NCBI GenBank assembly: GCA_965112735.1
Contig: OZ218955.1
Coordinates: 62,001-126,000 of the forward strand
Source: Phaeosaccion multiseriatum
Lineage: Eukaryota > Ochrophyta, other classes
Length of the DNA: 64,000 nt
Reading direction: 5' to 3'
This document shows positions 1 to 15,663 of the stretch, in pieces; within the stretch, counting starts at the first letter, position 1, and the number at the start of each line of letters is the position of its first letter. The notes under the pieces were generated by a model, which had not been told where the DNA came from, made no database searches, and worked only from the letters and a program-made list of their open reading frames with translations. The position numbers and the translations under genes were made by a program.

Positions 1-3000
1 ACCGAGTGCTGCTTCCTGCGCCGCTGCCCCTGCCCCTGCTCCTGCCCCTGCTCCTGCTCCTGGCTCTGGCTCTGCCGCTTCTGCAGCCGCTTTTGCTGCC
101 ACAGCCCTTTCGGCGCTTGTGGCCTGGCTGCTTGTGGCCTGGCTGCTTGTAGCCTTGCTCCTTGTGGCGTTGCTCCTTGTGGCGTTGCTCCTTGTGGCGT
201 TGCTGTAGGCGGAGAGGACACTCTCTCTGGAGAAGGGTTTCTCACAGAACAGGCAGCTCTGCTCCTCCAAGTCCACGCGCACGCTCGTCAGCACGCTTGC
301 CGATATGATGACAACTGGTGCGTCCGCCGCCACCCCGGGGCTCAGCTCGCCTCTCCGAATGCGCTGGACAAGGTCGAAGCCGTCCCCATCAGGAAGGCCC
401 ATGTCGAGCCACACCTGCCCATATGCTTGCCCGGACTCGCATGCGGCCTCCGCGGCGTCCAGAGCGGCTGCGAAGGAGCTGGCGATGGTGCACGTGTTGG
501 CTCTGCTGGCACTGGCGGAGGGCGTCAAGCCCTGCCCTCTTGCCCCCCCTACCGACTCGATCATTCGCTGCAGGAGCTGCGCGTTCATCTTAGAGTCCTC
601 GACGATGAGACAGCCAGGCTCAGACTTAGGCTCAGGCTCAGGCTCAGGCTCAGGCTTAGGCTTAGGCTTGGGCTCAGACTTGGGCTCAGACTTGGGCTCA
701 GACATGGGCTCAGACTTGGGCCCTGAAGCTCCTCGTGGCCCTCCTTGTGAGCCTCGTGCTAAGCCTTGCTCTGACCCTTGTTCTGACCCTCCTTCTGAGC
801 CATCTCCTGACCGCAGCAGGTCCACCCCCGGACACCCTTGGCTGTGTCCCTTCGGGCTGTGTCCCTTCGGGCTGTGTCCCTTCGGGCTGTGTCCCTTCGC
901 CTTCACCTCAGCGCAAGGCCCGCCTCCACCCCTTCCATCCCTTCCACTGCCATCCTTTTCAGTGGGATGTATTTGACTGTGCTTGGCGCTGGCGTGGGCT
1001 CGTGCCTCCCCCCCCTCACCCCCATCACCCGCTTCCTGCGCCCCCCTTGGGGCCTCGCTACCGCCGCCGCCGTTACCGCCGCCAGATTCAGGTTCAACAC
1101 CAGCTCCTCCCCCTCCTCCCTCCCCTTCAGGCTCAACACCAGCTCCTCCCCCTCCTCCCTCCCCCCCTGCTCCTCCATCTGCTTCTACCCGTCCTCCCCC
1201 CCCCCCCGCCCACCCTCCGCCGTCGTCGTCGTCGGAGGCAGCGCAACTGGGCGCCGCGTGGTTGGGGCTGTGACTGTGGGCCTCCCCCCCGGAGCTGCCC
1301 CCCTGACTCTGCCTGTGAAGCACCAACATGTCCACTGGCTGCGCAAAGCCCGACCCCATGGTGGCGGTGAAGGTGCTCCCCCTCCCCCTCCCCTCGCTGC
1401 GCACTTCCAAAGCCCCCCCCGTGGCCTGAACGATCTGTGACACAATGGTGAGCCCAAGTCCTGTGCCGGGCATGGTCTGGCCAGCTGCTCGGGCCCCGTC
1501 AGTTCGGAAGAAGGCTCCCAAGATGTTCACCTATGTCAGTAACGAGAACGGGCGAGGAGTGGGGTGAGTGGGTGAGTGGGTGAGTGAGTGAATGAGTGGA
1601 CGGACGGGTGAATGAGTACGTGAGTGCATCAGTGAGTGAGTGAGTGAGAGTGAGCTAAGCCTCCTCCCCACAGGCATACACATTGGTGATACGCACCCCA
1701 ACACACAGATCACAGATACACACCTGCTCCGAAGGCGTAAGTCCCATGCCAGAGTCCGTGACGCGCACCACCACGTAACACCCGGGGGGGGCGTCGGGCC
1801 CCGGTGGGTGTTGTCCCAGGGGGGGCTCGCTCTCGTCTGTGACTGCACCTGTAACTGGGTCGCTTTGGCGGCGGCTACTCCGTCCACTGCCATCCCTCCT
1901 CCATCGTCCGAATCTCTCCCTGCGTCCTACGGGACCCTCCTCCAGGTCATCTCCATCCACTGCCATCCCTCCTCCATCATCAGTCCCGCTCCTCCACATG
2001 GTCGTGGGGTTAGGGTTAGCTAAGCGTCCATCGCCTTTTTTGGGGTCCTTCTTCACCCCCTCCCCTTCCACTGGCACAATGACGTCAAACTCCACACGCA
2101 CCCCCCCCTCGACCGTATATTTAAAGGCATTGTCTATTAAGTTCACACACACTTGCGTGAGACGGTGCGCATCGACCATCACAGCAGGGGCCTCCAGAGC
2201 CGCCGCCGCCGGAGTTAGACCCACCTCACACGTCAGGCCTGTCTCCCGCGCCTTGCTCCTGAAACGACACGCCAGCTGAGCCGCGAAGAGCTCGAGGCGG
2301 CAGGGCGAGGGCTCGATAGTGACCCCCTGGTAGCGGCCGCTGTCGAAGATGGTGAGGATGTCGTCCACATGCCTTGCCATGAGCTTTGCCTCCTCTAAGA
2401 TGGCGCGGACATCGCCCCACACCCGCTGGGGGCTCGAGTCGGACAGGGCCTGCCAAGGCAAACGGGAAAGGAAGGGAAAGGAAGGGAGGAGCGAAGGCAG
2501 AGCGAGAGGAGTAGAGTAAAGCTCAAGTGCAAATGCGGAGAGCAATGGGTCATTTAGTCGCTTCTTTTGAGACAACCTATAAGGGAGAACCGGTGCCCTA
2601 CCTGCTCTGCCGTGCCGCGGATGATACTGAGCGGGGTTCGAAACTCGTGACTGGTGACCGCGAAGAACTCGAGCTTGTCAGCGAGGTGCTGTCTGAGCTC
2701 GGTCGCCGCGTCCTTCAGCGCGTTGGTGGTGAGGGCGATGAGTCCGCTCGTGATGCCCAGGATGACCGAGCACGTGTTTGCCCCCGCCTGCACGGCCCAG
2801 CCGTCGTCTTGCTCGGCGTGCAGAAGGAGACTGATGGGGCCCCTTTCCAGCAGCACCCCGACAAACACGCTCACGACAGACACGAGGGCAAGCACGCCGG
2901 TCAGGGAGCGGGACAGCACTAGGGAGGCGAAAGCCACCACTGCCTGCGAGAGGAAGATGGAGGGCAGTGCCAGCATCAGATGCAAGTCCGAGGGGGACGT

Positions 3001-4002
3001 GTAGATGAGAGCGTTCACCACCGCGGCCGCCACGCAGAGACCGTCTTGTCTGCGGGACAAGCTCGCCCCCTGCGGCTTGCGGGGCTGCCAACCGTCGCCG
3101 TGCCACAGGAGGTTGACGAAGAAGAACACATTCCAGAGGCCGGCGAAGTCCCCCAGTAGCCACCTGCAGAACACTGTACTAGTCCACTCTCTCCTCGTCG
3201 AGGAGTGACCGGCCTGCTGCGATGAGGGGCTCGGCGTGAAGTACGTGAGGGCCAGAGTGGCAATCACGGCCCCGCAGGTACATGCCACGACGGTTGCGAG
3301 GACAAGATGTCCATAGTCCAGGGCACGCTGCAGCTTCGAGAAGGGGTCCAGCTTCCACTTCCACAATAGCAAGAGCACCACCACCACTACCACCACGTCC
3401 GCGAGCGCGAGGAGGAAGACCAGTGGTGCTCCATTCAGGGGGGCGAAGGCCGCTCGGGCCAGAAAGTAAGACGATGCGAACACGCACAGGTGAGCGAAGC
3501 CTGCCACGAGCCCTGTTTGTTGGACGGCAAGATGCACGAACAGAGCTCCCACCGCTTCTCCCATCCCGTCCGCGCCGTCAAGCTTGTGGGGACGGGAGAA
3601 GGGAGGGGGGGGAAGGAGGGGGCAGAGGCAGGGGGGGGAGCACAAGCGTCATCAACACATGTACCACAAACAGCAGCAGCAGGATCTTTCATTTCTTCTC
3701 TCATCCCTTTCGTCGCTCTCTCATCATACCCTGCTGCCGCCTCACGGCCTCACCTGGACATGCAAGGACACCCATGTGGCCACCACCACAAGAAACGATT
3801 GCGCGCACAGCTTTGAAATAACTTTGAGCACTCGTTGGAGCTGACGGCGGCGGGGCTCGGACAGGAAAGGGGCGTGTGCCATGGCAACAAGAAGCTCCTG
3901 CTGCCCCAATTCTGCCTTCCCCTTCCTGTAGTAGAGAGCTATGCAGTCATCAGATGGCAATCGGTAATTTATAGTTGTCTCAGGGGCTTCGTGGCGCTCC
4001 AT
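1..4002 (-). CDS. Hybrid sensor histidine kinase (membrane sensor, HisKA, HATPase, receiver); C-terminus runs off the window
   Basis: Exons in gene order: 3754-4002, 2602-3582, 1724-2449 and 1-1530; all junctions keep frame with GT-AG sites, giving 1162 visible residues. Residues about 60-380 are hydrophobic with roughly seven or eight membrane segments, so the sensor is probably in a membrane. The phospho-acceptor H-box (FFAVTSHEFRTPLSIIRG) is near residue 395. The ATPase domain follows: N-box NLIDNAFKYT, G1 VTDSGMGL, F-box FFRTDGA, G2 GTGLGLTIV. A repetitive Gly/Pro/Glu/Lys/Ser linker of about 270 residues then leads to a receiver domain (LIVEDSKMN start, phospho-Asp in VWLDMGLPDGDG near 1025, VIISAS, switch Lys in CEKPF). 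By family knowledge it would autophosphorylate on His and pass phosphate to the receiver Asp; the output partner and ligand are unknown. The frame is still open at base 1 in an Ala/Ser/Gly-rich tail. The start is the first in-frame Met of the first exon. Confidence 0.93.
1559..1655. repeat. GAGT-type simple repeat in histidine kinase intron
   Basis: Imperfect GTGAGTGGGTGAGTGAGTGA tract on the plus strand inside the 1531-1723 intron. The gene is on the minus strand, so the pre-mRNA carries the CACT complement. Confidence 0.85.
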
Positions 4003-4332
4003 TCATTGGGGGGGATTTCATTTTTGTTATTTTTACTTCCCCCCCCTTGTTTTTGGAAGTTGAAACGGTTCAAGAAGGAAATTCTGGCTTTATTTTCTAG
4101 AGGCCTTTTTCATGCACGACCCTCCTCCTCCTCCTGCTCCTGCTCCTCGTCGTCCTCCTCGTCGTTGTCGTCTTCAGAGCTCCGTGGTTCCCCTCTCTGA
4201 CTTCGTTGGCTCTTGGTGCTCGGCGCCCCTCCACCTCGCATTGTCCAACACAACCAAACTGGGTACCCTCATTGGGTACCTACCCTCGTTGGGTGCCCTC
4301 ATGGTTGGGTACCCCCCACCCCACTACCCGGA
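4003..4332. other. Spacer between two minus-strand genes
   Basis: No coding signal seen. It holds the presumed promoter of the histidine kinase (pyrimidine-rich stretches 4020-4160) and the 3' flank of the pyrophosphokinase. At 4258-4325 there are imperfect copies of a GGGTACCC-containing word. Confidence 0.5.
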
Positions 4333-8353
<4,021 letters not shown>

Positions 8354-8608
8354 TATGGCCTGGCCTCTCCAATACTTTTTCCCCTCCTCCTCTCCTCCTC
8401 AAGCTACTCCCTCACCGGCTCTCTCCTTTCCCCATTCTTACTTGGCCTCCATTCGCTGCTGCCTATACAGGTTGACGTCCCCGCAGCAAAGAGCACAGTC
8501 AGCCACGACTGGTTGTGCGAGAGGGATGATGGATGGCAGGATCATCATGGGAGGGGGGATCACTTGGAGTCATATGGGCCGGCTCCCTCTTGTCAGTGGG
8601 ATCGGATC

Positions 8609-9151
8609 ATGCATGGACAGAGGATGTTGGATGAAGGGCAGGATCAAGAGCAAGAGGAGCCGAAGCAGAAGAAGCAGCAGCAGCAACAGCCGCAATCGCG
8701 TGCCCTCAGCGTGAGTGCCGCGGCAGAGGCTGATGCATTGGCCCTGAGCAAGGAGTGGGGCTTCGGCCTGCTCGAGGCAGAGGCGCTCACACCGGAGGAG
8801 GTGCAGCAGGCAGTGCGAAAGCTCGAGATCTTCGCCGAGCAGAACCCCGGTAGAGTGCTGCATGAGCAGGAGGGGGCAGGGGCAGGCAAGGCGGGAGTGG
8901 GCGGCGGCAAGCTTTGACCTCCCCTCCTGCCCTGAAAGGATGTCCTCACTGGGCCTGAGATACACTAGGGATGTTACCAAACGCGTCCGAGACCATGGCA
9001 TACACAGGGGTGGCCCGATCCGTAGGCCCACGACAAGCATGGCCAAGACTATGACTTGGAGCGATTTGAGACAAAGAGCCCGGAGAGAGCCTGTCGACTG
9101 CAGGACGAGTTGTACAAAGTCCAGCCTCTTTGCCAGCGGAAGCACGTGTAG
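8609..9151 (+). CDS. Small two-exon gene, unknown function
   Basis: Proposed exons 8609-8849 and 9048-9151, giving 114 residues. Exon 1 is Gln/Glu/Lys-rich at first, then reads as ordinary protein (ADALALSKEWGFGLLEAEAL, then an EEVQQAVRKLEIFAEQNP helix). Donor CCCG|GTAGAG and acceptor GGCCAAG|AC join in phase to DYDLERFETKSPERACRLQD and a basic end, QRKHV. No family is recognised. The coding look of the joint frame is the only evidence; the exon 1 frame could instead read on to a stop near 8917. It lies divergently from PRPS with about 255 bp between the two starts. Confidence 0.45.
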
Positions 9152-10076
9152 CCTACGCTAAGTAAAGCAGGTAGGCGTCTCGCTGACCGAAAGGACCTGC
9201 CACCTGGAGGCTGGAGGTTGGAGGGGAAGGCGGAAGAGGGGGACCCCGAGGGGCAGCAGCGCAGCAGTTGGTGATACAGCACCAGACCGCGCGAAGGGGC
9301 ACCGAACGGACCTGCATCTGCTCGGGCAGCACCAGTGTGGGCGGAGGAGGCGAGGAGGAGAAAGAGAGGAGAGAGAGCTCGAGTCCGTCGCCAGCAGAGG
9401 GGCGAAGCGGGGCAGGGGTCGTCCCCCCCTGCCTCCCATCACAGCCATCCCTCCCTGCCTCCCTGCGTTTCTGCATCGCCGCTGGGAGGTCTTTAAGCAC
9501 GTTACCTCAACTCCTTTCGAAGGCTTAACTCTTAACTCATGTCTCAGGGGGGCAACAGGGACGCACGCACATGTTCGCGGGGCAGAAGGGCGAGCAAGGG
9601 ACAGCGAGAGAGAGAGAGGGACACAGAGAGAGAAAAGGGTGAGCAAAGGACAGAGAGACAGAGAGAGGGACACAGAGAGAGAAAGGGGGAGGGGGGAGAG
9701 AGAGAGAGAGACAGAGATAAAGGGAGAAAGCTCACGCGTGGCTTGTCTTGGCGGTGGTGATCATGTCATTAATTGTAAAAAAACTAGATGACAAATGAAA
9801 AGCAAGGTGCCGGGCGTGTCGCTAGAGCGAAGGAGCAACCGCGTGGGGTGGCACGAACAGGACTGCCGTTCCAACCCCTCCTTCTTCCCTTTAGGACTGC
9901 CGTTCCAAGCCCTCCTTCTTCCCCCCTTGTGTCATTGTCCTCCGATATATACTTTGTCAGGCCAGAGGGGACACAAGCAAGTACCCCTCGCCACACCCCC
10001 ACCCCCTGGCCACGGCACCACACCTCCCCCTCTCTTCAAAGGAAGGATACTTGTAGCCCCCCTCCCCTTCAGCCCT
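9152..10076. other. Convergent spacer between the small gene and the phosphatase gene
   Basis: No convincing coding frame. It contains a copy of the dispersed GTTGGTGATACAG word at 9264-9280, an AG-rich low-complexity stretch at 9607-9722, and two copies of an AGGACTGCCGTTCCAA word near 9860-9910. Confidence 0.5.
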
Positions 10077-11001
10077 TCAGCCCCCTTCTTCTCCGAGCAA
10101 CAGCAGAGCGGCTTGGCCAACAGCTTCCCCTCGGCCCACGCGCCGCATGACCCCCCCCCCACCTCCCGATAAAGCCTCCGCGACTGCTCCTCCCCCCCCC
10201 GATAGAGCTCCACAGGCGCCACTCTGCTTCCTCTTCAGAGCCGCGGCGGCCCACCAACCCCGAGGAGGAGGGGCGGGGGGCGGCGCCATCTGTGAGCCGG
10301 CGCTGCTGCCGATATGACTCACACCTCTCTGCTGCCCTCCCGAGCCGTCCTCCAAGGAAGACAAGCTCAGCAACTCGCCCCGGTGCTCAAGCCGGCCACG
10401 CGCTCCTCCAGCGCCAGCAGCAGCAGTTGTTGATACAGCAGCAGCAGCAGCAGTTGGTGATACAGCAGCAGCAGCAGCAGCTCTCCTGACAAGCAGCCGG
10501 CGGCCGAGCAATAGCACGGCCAGACCGCAGCACGCGAGCACACGCACACCCACACTACGCGCCGCCACCACCCTCACCATCGCCCCTCCACCCCCCAGTG
10601 CTGCGGCCACAGGAGGGCGCGGCCCTCCCGGGTTCCGTTCCCCCTGAGGGCCCTGAGGTGCCATCTCACCAGGGTGGACGCTCTCTCTCTCCCACCCGTC
10701 CTCTCCGTCCTCCTCCTCATACCCCCCCCTTCCTCCTCCTCCTCCTCCTCCTCCCCGTCCACCGCCCCGCAGCGCTTGCACCTGCTTGAGCACAAAGGAG
10801 AACTGAGATGGCGTCTCAACCATGGAATCCCTCCCCTCCCGCAGGCCAGCCACGGCCCCTGCAAGCTCGGAGGACGTGCTGAGCCCCCTGGAGAGGGCGA
10901 GCGCAAGAAGCACGAGCGTTCCCGTCCTGCCCCGACCGCCGAGGCAAGACACGAGCGCCTTCTCTGAGGGAAGGGGATGGGGCTCTGTAGCCTCGCTGAT
11001 G

Positions 11002-11033
<32 letters not shown>

Positions 11034-12304
11034 ACTACTACCACCACCACCAGCACTTCTCTCGGTCTGCTCGGCGTGTTTGTCCCAGTCAGTCATGACA
11101 TTGGCCACCTCCCCCGCGAGGAGCCGCACGGCCTCCAGGTTGGTGTGTGGCGCCTCAAAGTCCCTCCAGCAAGTGTACCAGTAGTGCCGCACCAGCTGCT
11201 CCCCCACACGGTACCTGGGGTCAGGAGGAGAAGGGGCAAGCAGGAGGGACTTAAGACCAAGACAGACCAAGATGACCAACGCAGTGCTCCATCTACCCTC
11301 TGTCCTCTGTCCCCTGCAGCAGGGACTTTCCCATCCACTGCCATCCTCCCCTCTCCTCACCTGTACAGCGTGTATCCCTGCTGCGGTCTCTGCTCTGTGG
11401 CCAGCATGGTCACGGGGTGCGCCCCCCCGGAGAGCGGGTGTGAGGGCTGCGAGAACACCTCCTCCACCCAGTTCACACACGGGGCGGGGTCGTCGGATGT
11501 GGTTTCCAGGTTTGGATGTAGCTGGACAACCAGCCCCACTTTCTGCTCCACTACCATCCGTTTCCAGTCGCTGAGTGTTTCAGTGGTGGGGGAGTCCCAG
11601 GGGGGCCCAAGGAGGGGACACTGCGTGGCTATTGTTCCCGGAGCCACAGTGTTGGCATCGATAAAGGCCCACTCCTCCGAGGAGTCCGGGTCGGAGCTGG
11701 GGTCCCGCTCCTCCCCCTCCTCCTCCTCCTCCTCCTGATGCTTGCCCAAAACCACCCGGCTGTGGCGGTAGATAGGCTTGGGCGGGTTGGAGCGCTGCTT
11801 GTGGGCAAAGCCGATGAGGCTGGGAGAGAGGAAGCGCCCCGAGTCGGAGTAGACACATGACGTGAGGGGAGGTGAATGCTCCGTGCCAGGCTTGGAGAAG
11901 CAGTTGTCGCTACCATCACTGCTGCTGCTTCCCTCTGCATTGCTGCTTGCGGGATCCTCATCGCCGCCACTCCGTCCCCCGACGTGGTGCTCTCCGCCCT
12001 CGAGCCTCGAAGAGCTCGAAGAGAGAGGACGGCGCATTCCCATTCCCTTCGCCGCCCCCCCTCCTTTCGGAAGCGGAACTCGCACCTGCGGGCAAAAGCC
12101 CATCGATCGCGAGAGCTTGAGGCGGTCCAGCCAAAGTGGAGCTCCAAAGCTTCCCTCTTCCCCAGTCACGCGGTACCTCCCTGCGTCCATCCAGGCGAGA
12201 TCGGCCCAGCCGCGGCATGCCCTCCACTCTGAGGGGTGAGCAGTGCGAGGGAAGAGCGACCCGACTCCCAAACTTGCCATATGTGCTGTGCTCCTCCTCG
12301 TCAC
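10077..12304 (-). CDS. Protein tyrosine phosphatase-like protein with altered catalytic motifs
   Basis: Exons 11361-12304 and 10077-11214, joined in phase 2 (CTGTACAG|GTGAGG to CCCCAG|GTACCG), give 693 residues. Classical PTP landmarks are visible: SRVVL, an EWAFIDANTV (YINA) strand, ATQCPL for the usual ATQGPL, DWKRMVVEQ, RHYWYTCWRDFEAP in the WPD-loop position, and the P-loop SCLGGRGRTGTL (CX5R kept). The Cys is preceded by Ser rather than His and the WPD loop reads WRD, so activity is uncertain. A poly-Ser insertion sits just before the P-loop. The C-terminal 270 residues are Gly/Ala/Arg-rich and include a possible membrane segment (VRVLACCGLAVLLLG). Two copies of the dispersed GTTGGTGATACAG word lie in this tail at 10424-10470, read in the AVSPTAA frame. 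Confidence 0.8.
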
Positions 12305-13667
12305 ATCAACCTTCCTCTTTCAACCTCTTTTCGAAACTCTTTTCCTTCATGCTGCCCTTGACACAGAGTCTGTCCAGTAGCAACCGCAACAGTAGTAGTG
12401 GAGGCAGTATTAACAGAAGTCGGTGGTAGCAGTGGTAGCCGCAGGCAGTAGCGTATATATAGAAGAAGGAGAGGAGGAGAAGGGGGAAAAGGGGAGGAAA
12501 AGGGCGGTATTTTCAGCGAAGCAGTATAGGAAACGAATCCAAACGGGCATTGACGATTGGCGATTGGCAGGGGTTCAGGAGTTGAGGTCAAAGCAACAAA
12601 CAACCCAGACAAACCGCCCTCCTTTTCCCCTACGACTGCTGCTACTGTCCCTGCTATGCTAGTTTCCTTCCGCGCCTCCCCCCCCCTCAAGCTTGCGTGG
12701 AAGTCCTGCGCCTAAAAGCCTTTTTCGATTCTTGCGTTTGGTAAACACGACTGCCACTCAAGCGGCGAGGAGAGCCCTTGGAAATAGGGCTGAAGGCCTC
12801 GAACTACAACAAGGTAAGCAAGAAGGAGCGAGGGAGTGGGCGTTGCTTGGCCAGAACGGCAACCCAAGGCGCGAAGAGTGCTCACCTGTCTGTGCATATC
12901 TGTTTGGTGTGGAGCGTGAGAACTGTGGGCAGCACCCCAGTGAGGGTAGTGGGGAAGGCTCAAGGTCGTCTTCGAAGAGCATATCCTCCATCGTAGCCCT
13001 GTCTGCGAGGGAAAAAAGGCGGGTTGGGCTGAGGCCCGAGGGGAGAAAGCTCCCTTGGGGAGGTCCCGGGGAGGATCCGGGGGGGGGGTGTACAAAAGAA
13101 CCTTATTCGCAAGCGGGGCGCCTGATAGCGATAGACAGGGGATGAGACTTCATTGTGATCTGGGAGGGGGCCGGGGACGGGGGGGGCTCACGCTGAAGCG
13201 TCCCTCTGGACGGAGGCGTGGAATCTATCCTCGGTCCATACAATTGTTAGCGCCGGAGGACAGGCGGGGGCGGGGGGGCTGTGATGGAGTTTAGACTATC
13301 CAAGACTCCCGAGTCTTGAATCAGAGCGGAGGCAGTGGTGATGCGTGGGGTCACGTTTGGGGGCCGATGCAAAACCTCCTTTTCGGACGTCTTTTCGGGA
13401 GGCCGGAACACACAATCATACATACGCACAGTGGCTTGAACCAAGCGCCTCCGAGACGCACCGCGCTTTTCCCTCAGAGCTCTGATCGCCCTTCTTGCTC
13501 CAACTCTCACCCAACCAGGGGGGGGCAATCTACCAGGTTGCGCTTGAACCTCTCCGGGGAGGGCAGGAAGGAGGCAGCAAAAGGAGCAGCAGCAGGAGGA
13601 GGAGGAGGAGCGAGGGAAGGGAGGCAAGCCCGTCCATTTGTGGCAGAGAGCAGAGAGCTGAGGCGCC
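12305..13667. other. Divergent spacer between phosphatase and zinc-finger genes
   Basis: 1.36 kb with open frames on both strands but none with recognisable protein character. It probably holds both promoters and 5' untranslated exons. GACGATTGGCGATTG at 12552-12566 recurs at 26691-26705 in an MCM7 intron. Confidence 0.45.
12453..12462 (-). promoter_or_regulatory. TATA-like box upstream of the phosphatase gene
   Basis: CTATATATAC on the minus strand, about 150 bases upstream of the proposed start at 12304. Seen by eye only; TATA use in this organism is unknown. Confidence 0.25.
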
Positions 13668-13935
13668 ATGAGCGGAAGCGCCTACATGGAGCCCCCTCCC
13701 CTGATGCCCACCCCACTGCCCAGCCCGCTGCCTCTGGAGCCATCCCCCCTGCCGAGCCCTCTCACGGCCGAGTCAGTGGCCCCGCAGCCGCTGGCAACCG
13801 AAGTCGTGCCCTTCCCTCCCCTCGCTGCTGAAGGCACTCAGCCGCAGCCGCTAACCGTGGAGCAGCAGCAGCAGCAGCAGCAGCAACAGCAACAGCAGCA
13901 ACAACAGCAACAGCAGCAACAACAGCAGCAGCAGC

Positions 13936-13969
<34 letters not shown>

Positions 13970-15663
13970 GCAACAGCAGCAACAGCAGCAGCTGCAACAA
14001 CAGCAACAGCAGCCCCATCTCATGGCAGCGGTTCATCCCATGCCGGAGCAGCCCTTAGCGGACGACAGTGTCTCCGCGGAGTCCGAGCGAGCAGTGGCCA
14101 TCGCCGCCGCCAGCGCCGCCGCCGCAGCCGCCGCAGCGGTGGTGCACACCCCGGCAGGCAAGATGGCCTGCCTCGCTGACGGGTGCGACAAGATCGCGAG
14201 GAGCGACGGCTTCTGCGTGAACCACCGCAGGGCCTCCCCCACTCGCTGCAGCTTCGAGGGCTGCAACAGCCGCGCAAGGCAGGGAGGGGTGTGCATCAAG
14301 CACGGGGCGCGCGAGAAGAGATGCTCCGTGGAGGGCTGCGAGAAGAAGGCGCAGCAGGGCGGTGTGTGCATACACCACGGGGCCAAGGTGCAGGTGCGTT
14401 TGTGTGTGTGTCTAAAAGCCTATACATGACTCTAAATGCCTACATATGGCATCTCTCACCTCGAATCTCCCATTTGTTGCGCGTTATTCTCCCTCGCAAA
14501 CGGTCCCACCTGGCCTGTAATGCACGCACACACGCACACACGCACACACGCACACACAGCGCTGCCGAGCCGAGGGCTGCGAAAAGTACCCCGAGAGGGC
14601 AGGCTTCTGTGCCACACACGGGGGAAAGCGCTTCCGCTGCGTCAAGGAGGGCTGCAAGAAGGTGGTGATGGAAAAGGGGGACGCGTGTGTGGTGCACGGG
14701 GGGTTGCCGCCTCCGCCACGCCCCAAGAAGGCCAAGCGCCTGCCCAAGGTGCTGCCCGCCCCTGTGCATGGGGCTCAAGGGAACGCAGCGGGGGGGGGGG
14801 GGGCTCTGCCAGCCGTGGTCGGTGCCGTGTCCACGCTCGGGGTGGTGGTCCCCTTGACCCTGCAGCAACAGCAACAGCATGAGCAGCAGCAGTTGGCGAT
14901 TCAGCAGCAGCAACAGCAGCAGCAGCTGGTCTTGCAGCAGCAGCAGCAACTGCAACAGCAGCAGCAGCACCATCAGCAACTCGTCATGGACGCGTCGCTG
15001 CCGGGCGGGGTGGGCATGCAGACGGTGCCTGTGGTCATGGCGGGGGCGGTGCCTGGGGTGGACCAGCAGGCACAGCAGGCTCTGCAGCAGCAGCAGCAGC
15101 AGGCCCTCCAGCAGCAGCACCAGCAGCAGCAGCAGGCACTGCAGCAGCAAGCCCTTCAGCAGCAGCAGGAGCAGCAAATGCAGCTCCACCAGCAGCAACA
15201 GCAGGAGCTGCAACAGCAGCAGCAACAGCAGCAACAGCAGCAGCAGCTGCTCCAGCAGCAGATGCAGCAGCAACAACAGCAGCACCAGCTCCACCAGCAC
15301 CTCCTTCCCCAACAGCAGCAGCCTCAGCAGCTGGTGGCACAGCAGCCTCAGCAGTTGGTGGTACAGCAACCTGTGCACGAACTCATGGTGCAGCCCATCC
15401 CTCTCTCCGTGGATCACCAACACGGCCAGCACGTGGGGCTGTCACAGTTGTCGACCGAGCAGACCGTGGACGTGGTGGGTGTTGGAGACGCGGCTGCGGC
15501 TGCCGCTGCTGCTGCGGCGGCGGCGGCTGCGTCAGAGAGTGTCTTCGCCACCACCGTGTTCCCTCCACACACGCCCACCACTTCCATCGGGCTCAAGAGG
15601 GACCGGGAGGAGGACACGCTGATACAGGCCATCGATATGCCCACTCAGCACACGAGTGTGTAG
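13668..15663 (+). CDS. Glutamine-rich WRKY19-type zinc-finger protein
   Basis: Exons 13668-14393 and 14560-15663 (CAG|GTGCGT to ACACAG|CGC, phase 0), 609 residues. After a Pro-rich start, residues about 65-118 are nearly pure Gln. Five consecutive CX4C-X8/9-C-X2-H fingers follow (about 166-300): CLADGCDKIARSDGFCVNH, CSFEGCNSRARQGGVCIKH, CSVEGCEKKAQQGGVCIHH, CRAEGCEKYPERAGFCATH and CVKEGCKKVVMEKGDACVVH. This finger type is known from WRKY19-like proteins and is frequent in stramenopiles. A basic PRPKKAKRLPK stretch could be a nuclear signal. The C-terminal half is Gln-rich again, then Ala-rich, ending THSV-like after TLIQAIDMPTQ. Probably a nuclear transcription-related factor; the DNA target is unknown. 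Confidence 0.88.
13861..14012 (+). repeat. CAG/CAA trinucleotide tract coding polyglutamine
   Basis: About 50 Gln codons, mixing CAG and CAA so the DNA is less pure than the protein. A second Gln-rich stretch is at 15065-15375. Confidence 0.95.
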
